Shown: positions 57,617 to 64,000 of the stretch, piece by piece
How the letters are laid out: each line of letters begins with the position of its first letter
How positions within the stretch are numbered: position 1 is the first letter of the stretch
NCBI RefSeq assembly: GCF_029674545.1
Contig: NZ_CP121354.1
Coordinates: forward strand, 310,001 to 374,000
Source of the DNA: Mesorhizobium sp. WSM4904
GTDB lineage: Bacteria > Pseudomonadota > Alphaproteobacteria > Rhizobiales > Rhizobiaceae
Length of the DNA: 64,000 nt
Direction of reading: 5' to 3'
Notes under the pieces: model-generated
Databases searched by the model: none
What the model saw: only the letters and a program-made list of their open reading frames with translations
Told to the model about the DNA's origin: nothing
Program-made: the position numbers and the translations under genes

Positions 57617-58993
57617 ATGCATTCAATCGACCGGACTTCCATCGGCGGCATAGCTGTCGCCCGCATCGCCGAATTGCGCGAGGCGGAAGCGGCCGCCTTC
57701 CGCAAGGCGCGGCCGAAATCGGAAGCCAAGGTGGGCAACGGTATCGCCGGCTTCCTCGGCGGCGTGCCGATGCACTGGATGACCGATTGGCCGACGCCGT
57801 TCCCGATCCTGGTCGACGGCGCGAAAGGCGCCACGATCACCGACGTCGACGGCAACAAGCTCGACGATTTCTGCCTTGGCGACACCGGCTCGATGCTCGG
57901 GCATTCGCCGCCGGCGGTTGCCCGCGCCATCCGCCGGCAGGCCGGGCGCGGACTCACCTACATGCTGCCCAGCGAGGATGCGCTGGCCATCGGTCCGCTC
58001 CTGCAGCAGCGCTTCGGCCTGCCTTACTGGCAGATCGCGACCACCGCCACCGACGCCAACCGCTTCGCGCTGCGCGTCGCCCGCGCGGTTACGGGACGCG
58101 AAAAGATCCTGGTCTTCAACGGCTGCTATCACGGCTCGGTCGACGAGACGATGGTGCGGCTGATCGACGGCAAGCCTGTCAACCGGCCGGGGCTGGCCGG
58201 CGAATTCCGCGACCTGACCCGGGCGACAAAGATCGTCGAGTTCAACGATGTCGCGGCGCTGGAAGGGGCGCTGGCGGATCGGGACGTCGCCTGCGTGATC
58301 ACCGAGCCGGTGCTGACCAATTCCTGCATGGTGCTGCCGGAGCCCGGCTTCCACGACGCGCTGCGGCGCCTCACCCGCGCCGCCGGCACGCTGCTTTTGA
58401 TCGACGAGACGCACACCATTTCCACCGGCCCCGGCGGCTATACGAAGAAGCACGGGTTGGAGCCGGACCTTTTCGTGCTCGGCAAGCCGGTGGCCGGCGG
58501 CGTTCCGGCCAGCATCTGGGGCATGAGCGATGAGGTCGCCACCCGCTACGCCGCCTACAACCGGACCAAGGAGCCCGGCTATTCCGGCATGGGCACGACG
58601 CTGTCGGCCAACCCGCTGCAATTCGCGGCGATGCGGGCGACGCTGGAAGAGGTGATGACCGAGGAGGCTTGTGCCCATATGGACCGGCTGGCGCGCCGCC
58701 TCGACGCCGGGCTCACCGCCGTCATCGACCGCTATCATTTGCCGTGGCACGTCGCGCGGGTCGGTGCCCGGGTCGAGTTCATCTGCGCGCCCGGCCCGCT
58801 CAGAAATGGCAGTGCAGCGGAGAAAGCGCATGCGCCGGAGCTCGAGGCCGCCATCCATGTCGCGCTGGTCAATCGCGGCGTGCTGATCGCGCCGTTCCAC
58901 AACATGATGCTGATCTCGCCGGCGACGACGTCCGCGCAGGTGAGCCGGCTGATCGCAGCCTTCGCCGCGGTTGCGGCAAGGCTCACGGCGTGA
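57617..58993 (+). CDS. Class III aminotransferase
   Basis: A 458-residue PLP aminotransferase of class III (GSA/4-aminobutyrate family). Seen: DTGSMLGHSPPAVARAI, NGCYHGSVDETMV, the cofactor Asp in LLLIDETHTISTGPG and the Schiff-base Lys in LFVLGKPVAGGVPASIWGMS. AAGGGGGG is seven bases before the ATG. It is followed after 26 bp by a PuuA-like glutamine synthetase, so the two are probably co-transcribed for diamine or polyamine use. The exact amine donor is unknown. Confidence 0.88.
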   Translation: MHSIDRTSIGGIAVARIAELREAEAAAFRKARPKSEAKVGNGIAGFLGGVPMHWMTDWPTPFPILVDGAKGATITDVDGNKLDDFCLGDTGSMLGHSPPAVARAIRRQAGRGLTYMLPSEDALAIGPLLQQRFGLPYWQIATTATDANRFALRVARAVTGREKILVFNGCYHGSVDETMVRLIDGKPVNRPGLAGEFRDLTRATKIVEFNDVAALEGALADRDVACVITEPVLTNSCMVLPEPGFHDALRRLTRAAGTLLLIDETHTISTGPGGYTKKHGLEPDLFVLGKPVAGGVPASIWGMSDEVATRYAAYNRTKEPGYSGMGTTLSANPLQFAAMRATLEEVMTEEACAHMDRLARRLDAGLTAVIDRYHLPWHVARVGARVEFICAPGPLRNGSAAEKAHAPELEAAIHVALVNRGVLIAPFHNMMLISPATTSAQVSRLIAAFAAVAARLTA

Positions 58994-59019
58994 GACAAGC
59001 AGTTGGAAGATTGGCGGCC

Positions 59020-60426
59020 ATGGACAATCCGAACACCGTTGCGACCTCGCCTTCCGGCTCGACGCCCGCCGAGGCGAAAGCCTTTCTCGATGCCCATCCC
59101 GACATCGAGGCCTTCGACATCGTGCTCACCGATGCCAACGGCATCGGCCGCGGCAAGATCGTGCGGCGGCACGAGCTGATGAGCATTTTCGAGGGCGGCC
59201 GGCACATGCCGATCTCGATACTCGGCCTCGACATCACCGGCGAGGACGTCCACGACACCGGGCTGATCTGGGACACAGGCGACGGCGACCTCAGGGCATG
59301 GCCGATCCCCGGCACGCTGGTGCCGCTCTACGGCACCAAGCCGCCACGGGGCCAGGTGCTGATGGCGATGTACCATCTCGACGGCCAGCCGATGTCCAGC
59401 GACCCGCGCCTGGTGCTGGCAAGGCAGGTGGAGATGCTGGCGGCCAGAGGCCTGCATCCGGCGGGCGCCTTCGAGCTGGAATTTTTCCTCCTCGCCAATG
59501 AGCGCGACGCCGACGGCAAGGTGCAGGCGGCGCGCGCGGTGCTCGATGGCCGCCGCTCGGCCAAGACGGAAGTCTATTCAGTCGACCATCTGCATGGCAT
59601 GGAGCCGCTGTTTTCCGACATCTACGCCGCCGCCAGAGAGCAAGGCATTCCGGCCGAGACGGTGATTTCCGAATATGCGCCCGGCCAGTACGAACTGACG
59701 CTCAACTACCGCAAGGACGTTATGCGGGCGGCGGACGACCTGGTCATGCTGAAGCGGCTGGTGAGGGGGCAGGCGCGCAGGCACGGCGTCACCGCCTGTT
59801 TCATGGCGAAACCGATCGAGACTTATGCCGGCTCGGGCATGCATTTCCACGTCTCGCTGCAGGACGACGCCGGCAAAAACGTCTTCACCGAATCTGCCGG
59901 CGAGAAATGGTCGCCAAAGCTGCTCAACGCGCTTGGCGGGCTTATCCACACCATGGCGGAATCGATGCTGGTGTTTGCGCCGCATGCCAATTCGTGGCGG
60001 CGCTTCGTCTCGCAATCCTATGCGCCGGTGGCGCCGAGCTGGGGCGTCAACAACCGTTCCGTGGCGCTGCGCGTGCCGGCGGGCGACGCCAAGAACCGCC
60101 GCATCGAGCATCGTCCGTCCGGCGTCGACGCCAACCCCTATCTGGTGGCGGCGACGGTGCTGGCCGGCATCGTCAAAGGCCTCGACGAGGGCCTGGATCC
60201 CGGCCCGGAGACGACCGGCAACGGTTATGAGCAGGCAACGGATGCGTCGATCATGCCGGCGGACTGGCGCGCCGCGATCGAGGCTGCACGGGCATCCAGC
60301 TTCCTGAAATCGGCGCTCGGCCCCGACCTGCATCGGACCTTCGTGGCGATCAAGCAGGCGGAATATCTGCGCGTGGCTCGCACCGTCAGCGAGCTGGATT
60401 ACCACCTCTACCTGCACGAGGTGTGA
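59020..60426 (+). CDS. Glutamine synthetase family protein (gamma-glutamylpolyamine synthetase-like)
   Basis: A 468-residue type I-like glutamine synthetase homologue, most similar in layout to PuuA, which ligates glutamate to putrescine or related amines. Conserved pieces: DIVLTDANGIGRGKIVRRHE, GAFELEFFLL, EYAPGQYELTL, GSGMHFHVSLQDDAGKN, RVPAGDAKNRRIEHRPSGVD. A clean ATG at 59020 gives the normal length; the frame upstream overlaps the aminotransferase and is unlikely. Together with the aminotransferase and the PuuD-like gene at 48.2 kb, it suggests a gamma-glutamylated amine pathway. Substrate is inferred. Confidence 0.88.
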   Translation: MDNPNTVATSPSGSTPAEAKAFLDAHPDIEAFDIVLTDANGIGRGKIVRRHELMSIFEGGRHMPISILGLDITGEDVHDTGLIWDTGDGDLRAWPIPGTLVPLYGTKPPRGQVLMAMYHLDGQPMSSDPRLVLARQVEMLAARGLHPAGAFELEFFLLANERDADGKVQAARAVLDGRRSAKTEVYSVDHLHGMEPLFSDIYAAAREQGIPAETVISEYAPGQYELTLNYRKDVMRAADDLVMLKRLVRGQARRHGVTACFMAKPIETYAGSGMHFHVSLQDDAGKNVFTESAGEKWSPKLLNALGGLIHTMAESMLVFAPHANSWRRFVSQSYAPVAPSWGVNNRSVALRVPAGDAKNRRIEHRPSGVDANPYLVAATVLAGIVKGLDEGLDPGPETTGNGYEQATDASIMPADWRAAIEAARASSFLKSALGPDLHRTFVAIKQAEYLRVARTVSELDYHLYLHEV

Positions 60427-60485
60427 GGATCGGGAACCATCGCCAGGCTCGCCCATTTCAAGGTTGAAGCGGGCGAGACAGAACC

Positions 60486-61175
60486 ATGGCGACAACACCG
60501 TCAACAACGGCCTTGCAGCGCGAAGCGAGGCGCACGGCCAGGCGCATCCATGCGTCCGAGGCAGAGCCGGCACTCGGGGAAGATGCCGCCTCCATCGGCG
60601 AGGCGCGCGAAGCGGCAAAAGCCTGCCGTCGCTGCCCGCTTTGGCATGACGCTACGCAGACCGTGTTCGGCGAAGGACCGGAAACCGCGGATGTGATCTT
60701 CGTCGGCGAACAGCCCGGCGATCAGGAGGATCTGGCCGGCAAGCCGTTCGTCGGCCCGGCCGGCAGAATATTCGACAGCATCCTGGACGATGCCGAAGTC
60801 GACCGCCGCAAGGTCTATGTGACCAACGCCGTGAAACACTTCAAGTTCGAGCCGCGCGGCAAGCGGCGCATCCATTCGAAACCCAATGCCGGCGAGATCC
60901 AGGCCTGCCGCTGGTGGCTGGACAAGGAGCTCGATTTCATCAAGCCGAACCTTGCGGTGGCGCTTGGCGCGACAGCGGCGCAGTCGCTGCTCGGCAAGGC
61001 GGTGCCGGTCTTGAAGAGCCGCGGCGACGTGATCGAGCGCAGTGACGGGCTGCGCGTCTTCATCACCATCCACCCTTCGCTTATCCTGCGCATTCGCGAA
61101 CCGGAGGACAAGGCTGCCGAGCGCGAGCGGTTTTTGAAGGATATGCGGAAGGTGAAGCAGCTGATGGCGGCTTGA
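60486..61175 (+). CDS. UdgX-type uracil-DNA binding protein
   Basis: A 229-residue protein of the UDG superfamily, UdgX branch. UdgX removes uracil from DNA and then stays covalently joined to the abasic site through a His in its KRRIH loop. Here the loop is KRRIH at 126-130 (H130), with motif A GEQPGDQED at 74-82 and the HPS motif at 196-198. The Fe-S ligands C47, C50 and C141 are seen; the fourth position, Cys in family 4 enzymes, is His (NAVKHFKF, H118), consistent with UdgX. Length is typical. It follows the glutamine synthetase by 60 bp on the same strand, probably by chance. Confidence 0.9.
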   Translation: MATTPSTTALQREARRTARRIHASEAEPALGEDAASIGEAREAAKACRRCPLWHDATQTVFGEGPETADVIFVGEQPGDQEDLAGKPFVGPAGRIFDSILDDAEVDRRKVYVTNAVKHFKFEPRGKRRIHSKPNAGEIQACRWWLDKELDFIKPNLAVALGATAAQSLLGKAVPVLKSRGDVIERSDGLRVFITIHPSLILRIREPEDKAAERERFLKDMRKVKQLMAA

Positions 61176-61274
61176 GGTTCTACGCGCCCTAACGGGACCC
61201 CCAAGCAGACATACCATGAATGCTGTTGCACAGGGTTAGCGCGGCCTTGGAGATTGGCCGAAACGCCCGTCGCT

Positions 61275-61459
61275 TCGTCATCCACGGGCGGAGCAAGGAG
61301 CGAAGCGACGCGCGCAGACCCGAGGATCCATTCCGTGACTTCGACGCCGCCGCAACGGTGCAGAATTCTGCGCCGTTTGCATCCTTCGGCCAGGGTAACG
61401 GAATGGATTCTAGGGTCTGCGCGCGTCGCTTCGCTCCTTGCTCCGCCCTAGAATGACGA
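61275..61459. repeat. Family A palindromic element, copy 4
   Basis: 185 bp with ends TCGTCATCCACGGGCGGAGC and, inverted, TCGTCATTCTAGGGCGGAGC; core GGATCCATTCCGTGAC and CGGTGCAGAATTCTG. It occupies most of the 302-bp gap 61176-61477, between convergent genes, with no other feature. Confidence 0.85.
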
Positions 61460-61477
61460 CCTCTGTGGGGCTCCGCG

Positions 61478-62758
61478 CTACCTAACCAGTATCGCCCTTA
61501 GATCATTCACATTCGTGCCCGTCGGACCCGGCACAAACAAATCCTCGACAGCATTGAATGCCGTCCAGGCATTATTGCCGGCAAGCATCGCCTTGGCGTC
61601 GACGCCCGCGGCGCGCATGCGCGCAACCGTCGAGCCGTCGGCGAAGGCGCCGGCATTGTTCTCCGACCCGTCGATGCCGTCCGTGTCGGCGGCCAAAGCA
61701 TGGATGCCGTCCACGCCATCGATGCCGATGGCGAAGGCGAGCAGGAATTCGGAATTGCGGCCGCCCTTGCCCTTTATGCCGTCAATGGGGGCCCGCAAAG
61801 TGACCGTGGTCTCGCCGCCGGAGAGGATCAGCACCGGCTTGGCGAAAGGCCGGTTGCGGGTCGCCACCTCGCGCGCAATCGCGGCATGGACACCGCCGAC
61901 CTCGCGCGCCTCGCCCTCGATCGAATCCGAAAGGATGACGGCCTCGATGCCTTGACGCCTCGCTTCGGCGGCCGCCGCTTCCAGCGAGACTCCTGCCGAG
62001 GCGATCAGATGCACTTCATTGCCGGCAAAGCGCGGATCGTTTGGACGAGGCGCGTCGGCGGCAGGCGACTGGATGTGCGCCATCACCGAAGCCGGCAGCT
62101 TCATGCTGTAGGCCGCAATCGACGCCAGTGCATCCTCGCGGCTGCCGGTATCGGGAACGGTCGGCCCCGAGGCAACCAGCGCCGGATTGTCGCCGGGGAT
62201 GTCGGAGACGACCAGCGACACCACCCTGGCCGGATGAGCGGCGGCGGCCAAGCGGCCGCCCTTGATGGTCGAAACGTGCTTGCGGATGGTGTTCATCGCC
62301 GCGATCGGCGCGCCGGAGGCGAGCAGCGCCTCGTTGACGGCGATCTCGTCGGCCAAGGTCAGGCCAGGGGCGGGCGACGGCAGCAGCGCCGAGCCGCCGC
62401 CCGAAATCAGCGCCACGACCAGATCGTCGGGCGTCAGGCCGCGCACCTTCTCCAGCAGCCGGCGCGAAGCCTCAAGGCCGGCAGCGTCCGGCACCGGGTG
62501 CGCCGCCTCGATGATCTCGATGCGCTCGCATTTGGCGCCATAGCCGTAGCGGGTGACGACCAGCCCGTCGATCGGACCATCCCAGACCTTCTCGAAGGCC
62601 GCCGCCATCTGCGCGGAGCCTTTGCCGGCGCCGATGACGATCGTGCGGCCCTTCGGCTTTGCCGGCAAATGGTTGCGGATCGTCCTTTCCGGGTCGGCGG
62701 CAGCGACGGCCGCGTTGAAGATCGACGTGAGGAAGGTTTTTGGGTGGAGCACTGTCAT
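61478..62758 (-). CDS. Glycerate 2-kinase (MOFRL family)
   Basis: A 426-residue kinase of the GckA/TtuD class that phosphorylates glycerate to 2-phosphoglycerate. The N-terminal DUF4147 part has [40 protein letters not shown] and [19 protein letters not shown]; the C-terminal MOFRL part has [24 protein letters not shown] and [18 protein letters not shown]. Older annotation calls it hydroxypyruvate reductase. It follows the UPF0303 gene on the same strand but is separated by a Family C hairpin. It could work with the 2-hydroxyacid dehydrogenase near 50 kb in glyoxylate/glycerate use. Confidence 0.92.
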   Translation of the reverse strand: MTVLHPKTFLTSIFNAAVAAADPERTIRNHLPAKPKGRTIVIGAGKGSAQMAAAFEKVWDGPIDGLVVTRYGYGAKCERIEIIEAAHPVPDAAGLEASRRLLEKVRGLTPDDLVVALISGGGSALLPSPAPGLTLADEIAVNEALLASGAPIAAMNTIRKHVSTIKGGRLAAAAHPARVVSLVVSDIPGDNPALVASGPTVPDTGSREDALASIAAYSMKLPASVMAHIQSPAADAPRPNDPRFAGNEVHLIASAGVSLEAAAAEARRQGIEAVILSDSIEGEAREVGGVHAAIAREVATRNRPFAKPVLILSGGETTVTLRAPIDGIKGKGGRNSEFLLAFAIGIDGVDGIHALAADTDGIDGSENNAGAFADGSTVARMRAAGVDAKAMLAGNNAWTAFNAVEDLFVPGPTGTNVNDLRAILVR

Positions 62759-62794
62759 CCTTGGCTGCCATCGGCATTGCGCAGATTTTTCCGA

Positions 62795-62975
62795 CGCCGG
62801 CGCCGCCCCTCACCCTTACCCTCTCCCCGTGAAGAACGGGGAGAGGGGGTCGCCAGCGTTGCGGCAATCTCCCTTCTCCCCGTCACTATACAGGGAGAAG
62901 GTGCCGGCCCACCTTCCGCAGCTGCAGCGCAGTTGCTGCGGAGGATGGGCAGGCGGATGAGGGGCGGCGCCGGCG
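62795..62975. repeat. Family C hairpin element, copy 3
   Basis: CGCCGGCGCCGCCCCTCA at the left and its inverse at the right, with CTCTCCCCGTGAAGAACGGG and TCTCCCCGTCACTATACAGG hairpins inside. It fills the gap between the UPF0303 and glycerate kinase genes and touches the UPF0303 stop codon. Confidence 0.8.
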
Positions 62976-63482
62976 TCACGATTTCTCTTCCGGCGGCAGC
63001 GCCAGTTGCTTCCGATCGACGCCAAGATGCGCGCAGAGCGCATCGACCACGACGCCATGGTCCTCGCGCTCCGGCAGACCGGAGACGGCAATGACGCCGA
63101 TGACGCCGGCGCCCTTGACCGTGACGGGAAAGCCGCCGCCGGCGAGCACATAGTCGGCAATGTCCAGCGCCTCGCCAACCTTGAAGGTGCGGTCCGGCCG
63201 CTGCTGCTCCAGCACCATGCGGTAGGTGCTTCTGAGATAGCGCTTCACGACATTGATCTTGCGCCGCGCCCAGTCGGGATTGGAGGCGTTGGAGCCCGGC
63301 ATCGCGGCATAGAACAGCGGCCGGTCGAAGGTCCTGATGTCGACGATGATCGGCAGGTTTTCCTTGAGCGCCCGGGCCCTGATCGCCGAGCCGATCTCGA
63401 AGGCCACGGCCTCGTCGAAGGCCGGAAAGACCAGCGTGGCTTCCTGTTTCTTGATCAGAGCGATGTCGGCGGCGGCAGCCAT
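62976..63482 (-). CDS. UPF0303 / heme-degrading-domain protein
   Basis: A 168-residue protein of the UPF0303 family (GlcG/HbpS-like fold, often called heme-degrading domain protein). Seen: LVFPAFDEAVAFEIGSAIRA, PIIVDIRTFDRPLFYAAMPG and YVLAGGGFPVTVKGAGVIGV with SGLPEREDHGVVVDAL. Start at 63482 has GGGGAA upstream; the longer frame is unlikely. Heme binding or degradation is reported only for relatives. It lies between the guanine deaminase gene and glycerate kinase on the same strand. Confidence 0.85.
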   Translation of the reverse strand: MAAAADIALIKKQEATLVFPAFDEAVAFEIGSAIRARALKENLPIIVDIRTFDRPLFYAAMPGSNASNPDWARRKINVVKRYLRSTYRMVLEQQRPDRTFKVGEALDIADYVLAGGGFPVTVKGAGVIGVIAVSGLPEREDHGVVVDALCAHLGVDRKQLALPPEEKS

Positions 63483-63557
63483 GGCGTTTCCCCTGTCAAT
63501 GTCGACGCACGCTTTGGCCGATGGCTGACGTGGGGTCAAGCGACGAGCGCATTTAAT

Positions 63558-64000
63558 CTATGCGACAATCGCGCTCTTCGCCGGCCGGCCCGCCACATAG
63601 ACCTCACGCACGGCGCGGTCGTCGCCCAGCGTCTGCAAAAGGAAGAGCTCCTCAGCCAGCGTCTCCACCGTCTCCATTCTCAGCCGCATCGCCGGCGTGG
63701 CGTGGGCGTCGAGCACGACGATGTCGGCGTCCGTGCCTTCTTCCAGCGTGCCGATCTTGTCGGCGACAGACAGCGCCTCGGCATTGCCGCGCGTCAATTG
63801 CCAGTAAGACTGGAACGGGTTCAGCTTCTCGCCGTTCAGCGCAATGACCTTGTAGCCCTCGTCCATGGTGCGCAGCATGGAATAGTTGGTGCCGCCGCCG
63901 ACATCGGTGGCTGCCGCGATCCTGAGCGGCTTCTCGCGCCGGCGATAGCGCTGGTAGTCGAACAGGCCGGAGCCGAGGAATAGGTTGGAGGTCGGGCAGA
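63558..64000 (-). CDS. guaD: Guanine deaminase, C-terminal part (cut by window end)
   Basis: The frame runs off the window. The visible 146 residues start CPTSNLFLGSGLFDYQRYRR, then AATDVGGGTNYSMLRTMDEG with the metal-binding Asp, GNAEALSVADKIGTLEEGTD and IVVLDAHATPAMRLRMETVE. This matches guanine deaminase, an amidohydrolase converting guanine to xanthine. The N-terminal HxH metal site lies outside. It is the first visible gene of the minus-strand group with the UPF0303 gene. Confidence 0.9.
   Translation of the reverse strand, partial: CPTSNLFLGSGLFDYQRYRRREKPLRIAAATDVGGGTNYSMLRTMDEGYKVIALNGEKLNPFQSYWQLTRGNAEALSVADKIGTLEEGTDADIVVLDAHATPAMRLRMETVETLAEELFLLQTLGDDRAVREVYVAGRPAKSAIVA

Overview
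The window is a stretch of high-GC alphaproteobacterial chromosome that looks like Rhizobiales, most likely Mesorhizobium or a close relative. The evidence is a class II EPSP synthase close to the Agrobacterium CP4 type, the aroA-cmk-rpsA order, a split three-gene transhydrogenase (pntAa-pntAb-pntB), a TIGR02300 acidic protein, many solute-binding-protein transporters and several families of intergenic palindromic repeats. It mixes core genes (aroA, cmk, rpsA, gyrB, pnt, tRNA-Ala) with catabolic and transport modules. There is no prophage, CRISPR array or integrative element; the only complete mobile element is one IS4-family insertion.

Layout: 0-7 kb holds a GntR-metC pair, a DJ-1 hydratase divergent from a GlxA-type regulator, a membrane AraC regulator, a secreted hydrolase and a DUF2161 protein. 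7-12.6 kb is the core block: lipoprotein, tRNA-Ala, TIGR02300, aroA, cmk, rpsA. 12.6-22.7 kb is a probable arginine-derivative module: AruI-like decarboxylase, TetR regulator, DDAH-like amidinohydrolase, a polar amino acid ABC transporter and an Ldh-family dehydrogenase, with an IS4 element inserted in a short-repeat tract. 22.7-28.4 kb has a complex-I-like epimerase, a P450 and gyrB. 28.5-32.9 kb has a decayed nucleotidyltransferase, the pnt operon, a small oxidase subunit and an unlisted DUF3096 mini-protein. 33-42 kb has a FeeM-type acyl amino acid synthase, a GGDEF-EAL protein, a giant indolepyruvate ferredoxin oxidoreductase, a lipoprotein and a CGNR regulator divergent from an orphan LivH permease. 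43-49 kb is a TakP-type TRAP transporter with a zinc alcohol dehydrogenase, followed by a glutamine-amidotransferase-like hydrolase. 49-57.5 kb has a small inhibitor-like protein, a LacI/2-hydroxyacid dehydrogenase/EamA group, DUF2000/AraC, MarR and CobW/WD40. 57.6-64 kb has a class III aminotransferase with a PuuA-like glutamine synthetase, UdgX, glycerate 2-kinase, a UPF0303 protein and a truncated guanine deaminase.

The intergenic space is unusually structured. At least three repeat families recur: a ~170-185 bp imperfect palindrome (4 copies), a ~60-120 bp element that in all 4 copies abuts the 3' end of a minus-strand gene and supplies or neighbours its stop codon, and a CTTCTCCCC hairpin (3 copies). 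Short tandem arrays precede two catabolic genes, and a five-unit GC palindrome array sits between convergent regulators. The points most worth a second look are Gly at position 100 of the CP4-like EPSP synthase, the UdgX KRRIH loop, the DDAH/AruI/ABC module, the CGNR-LivH pair with a shared inverted repeat, two genes that seem to lack any ATG/GTG/TTG start where one is expected, and the stop-codon-providing repeat.
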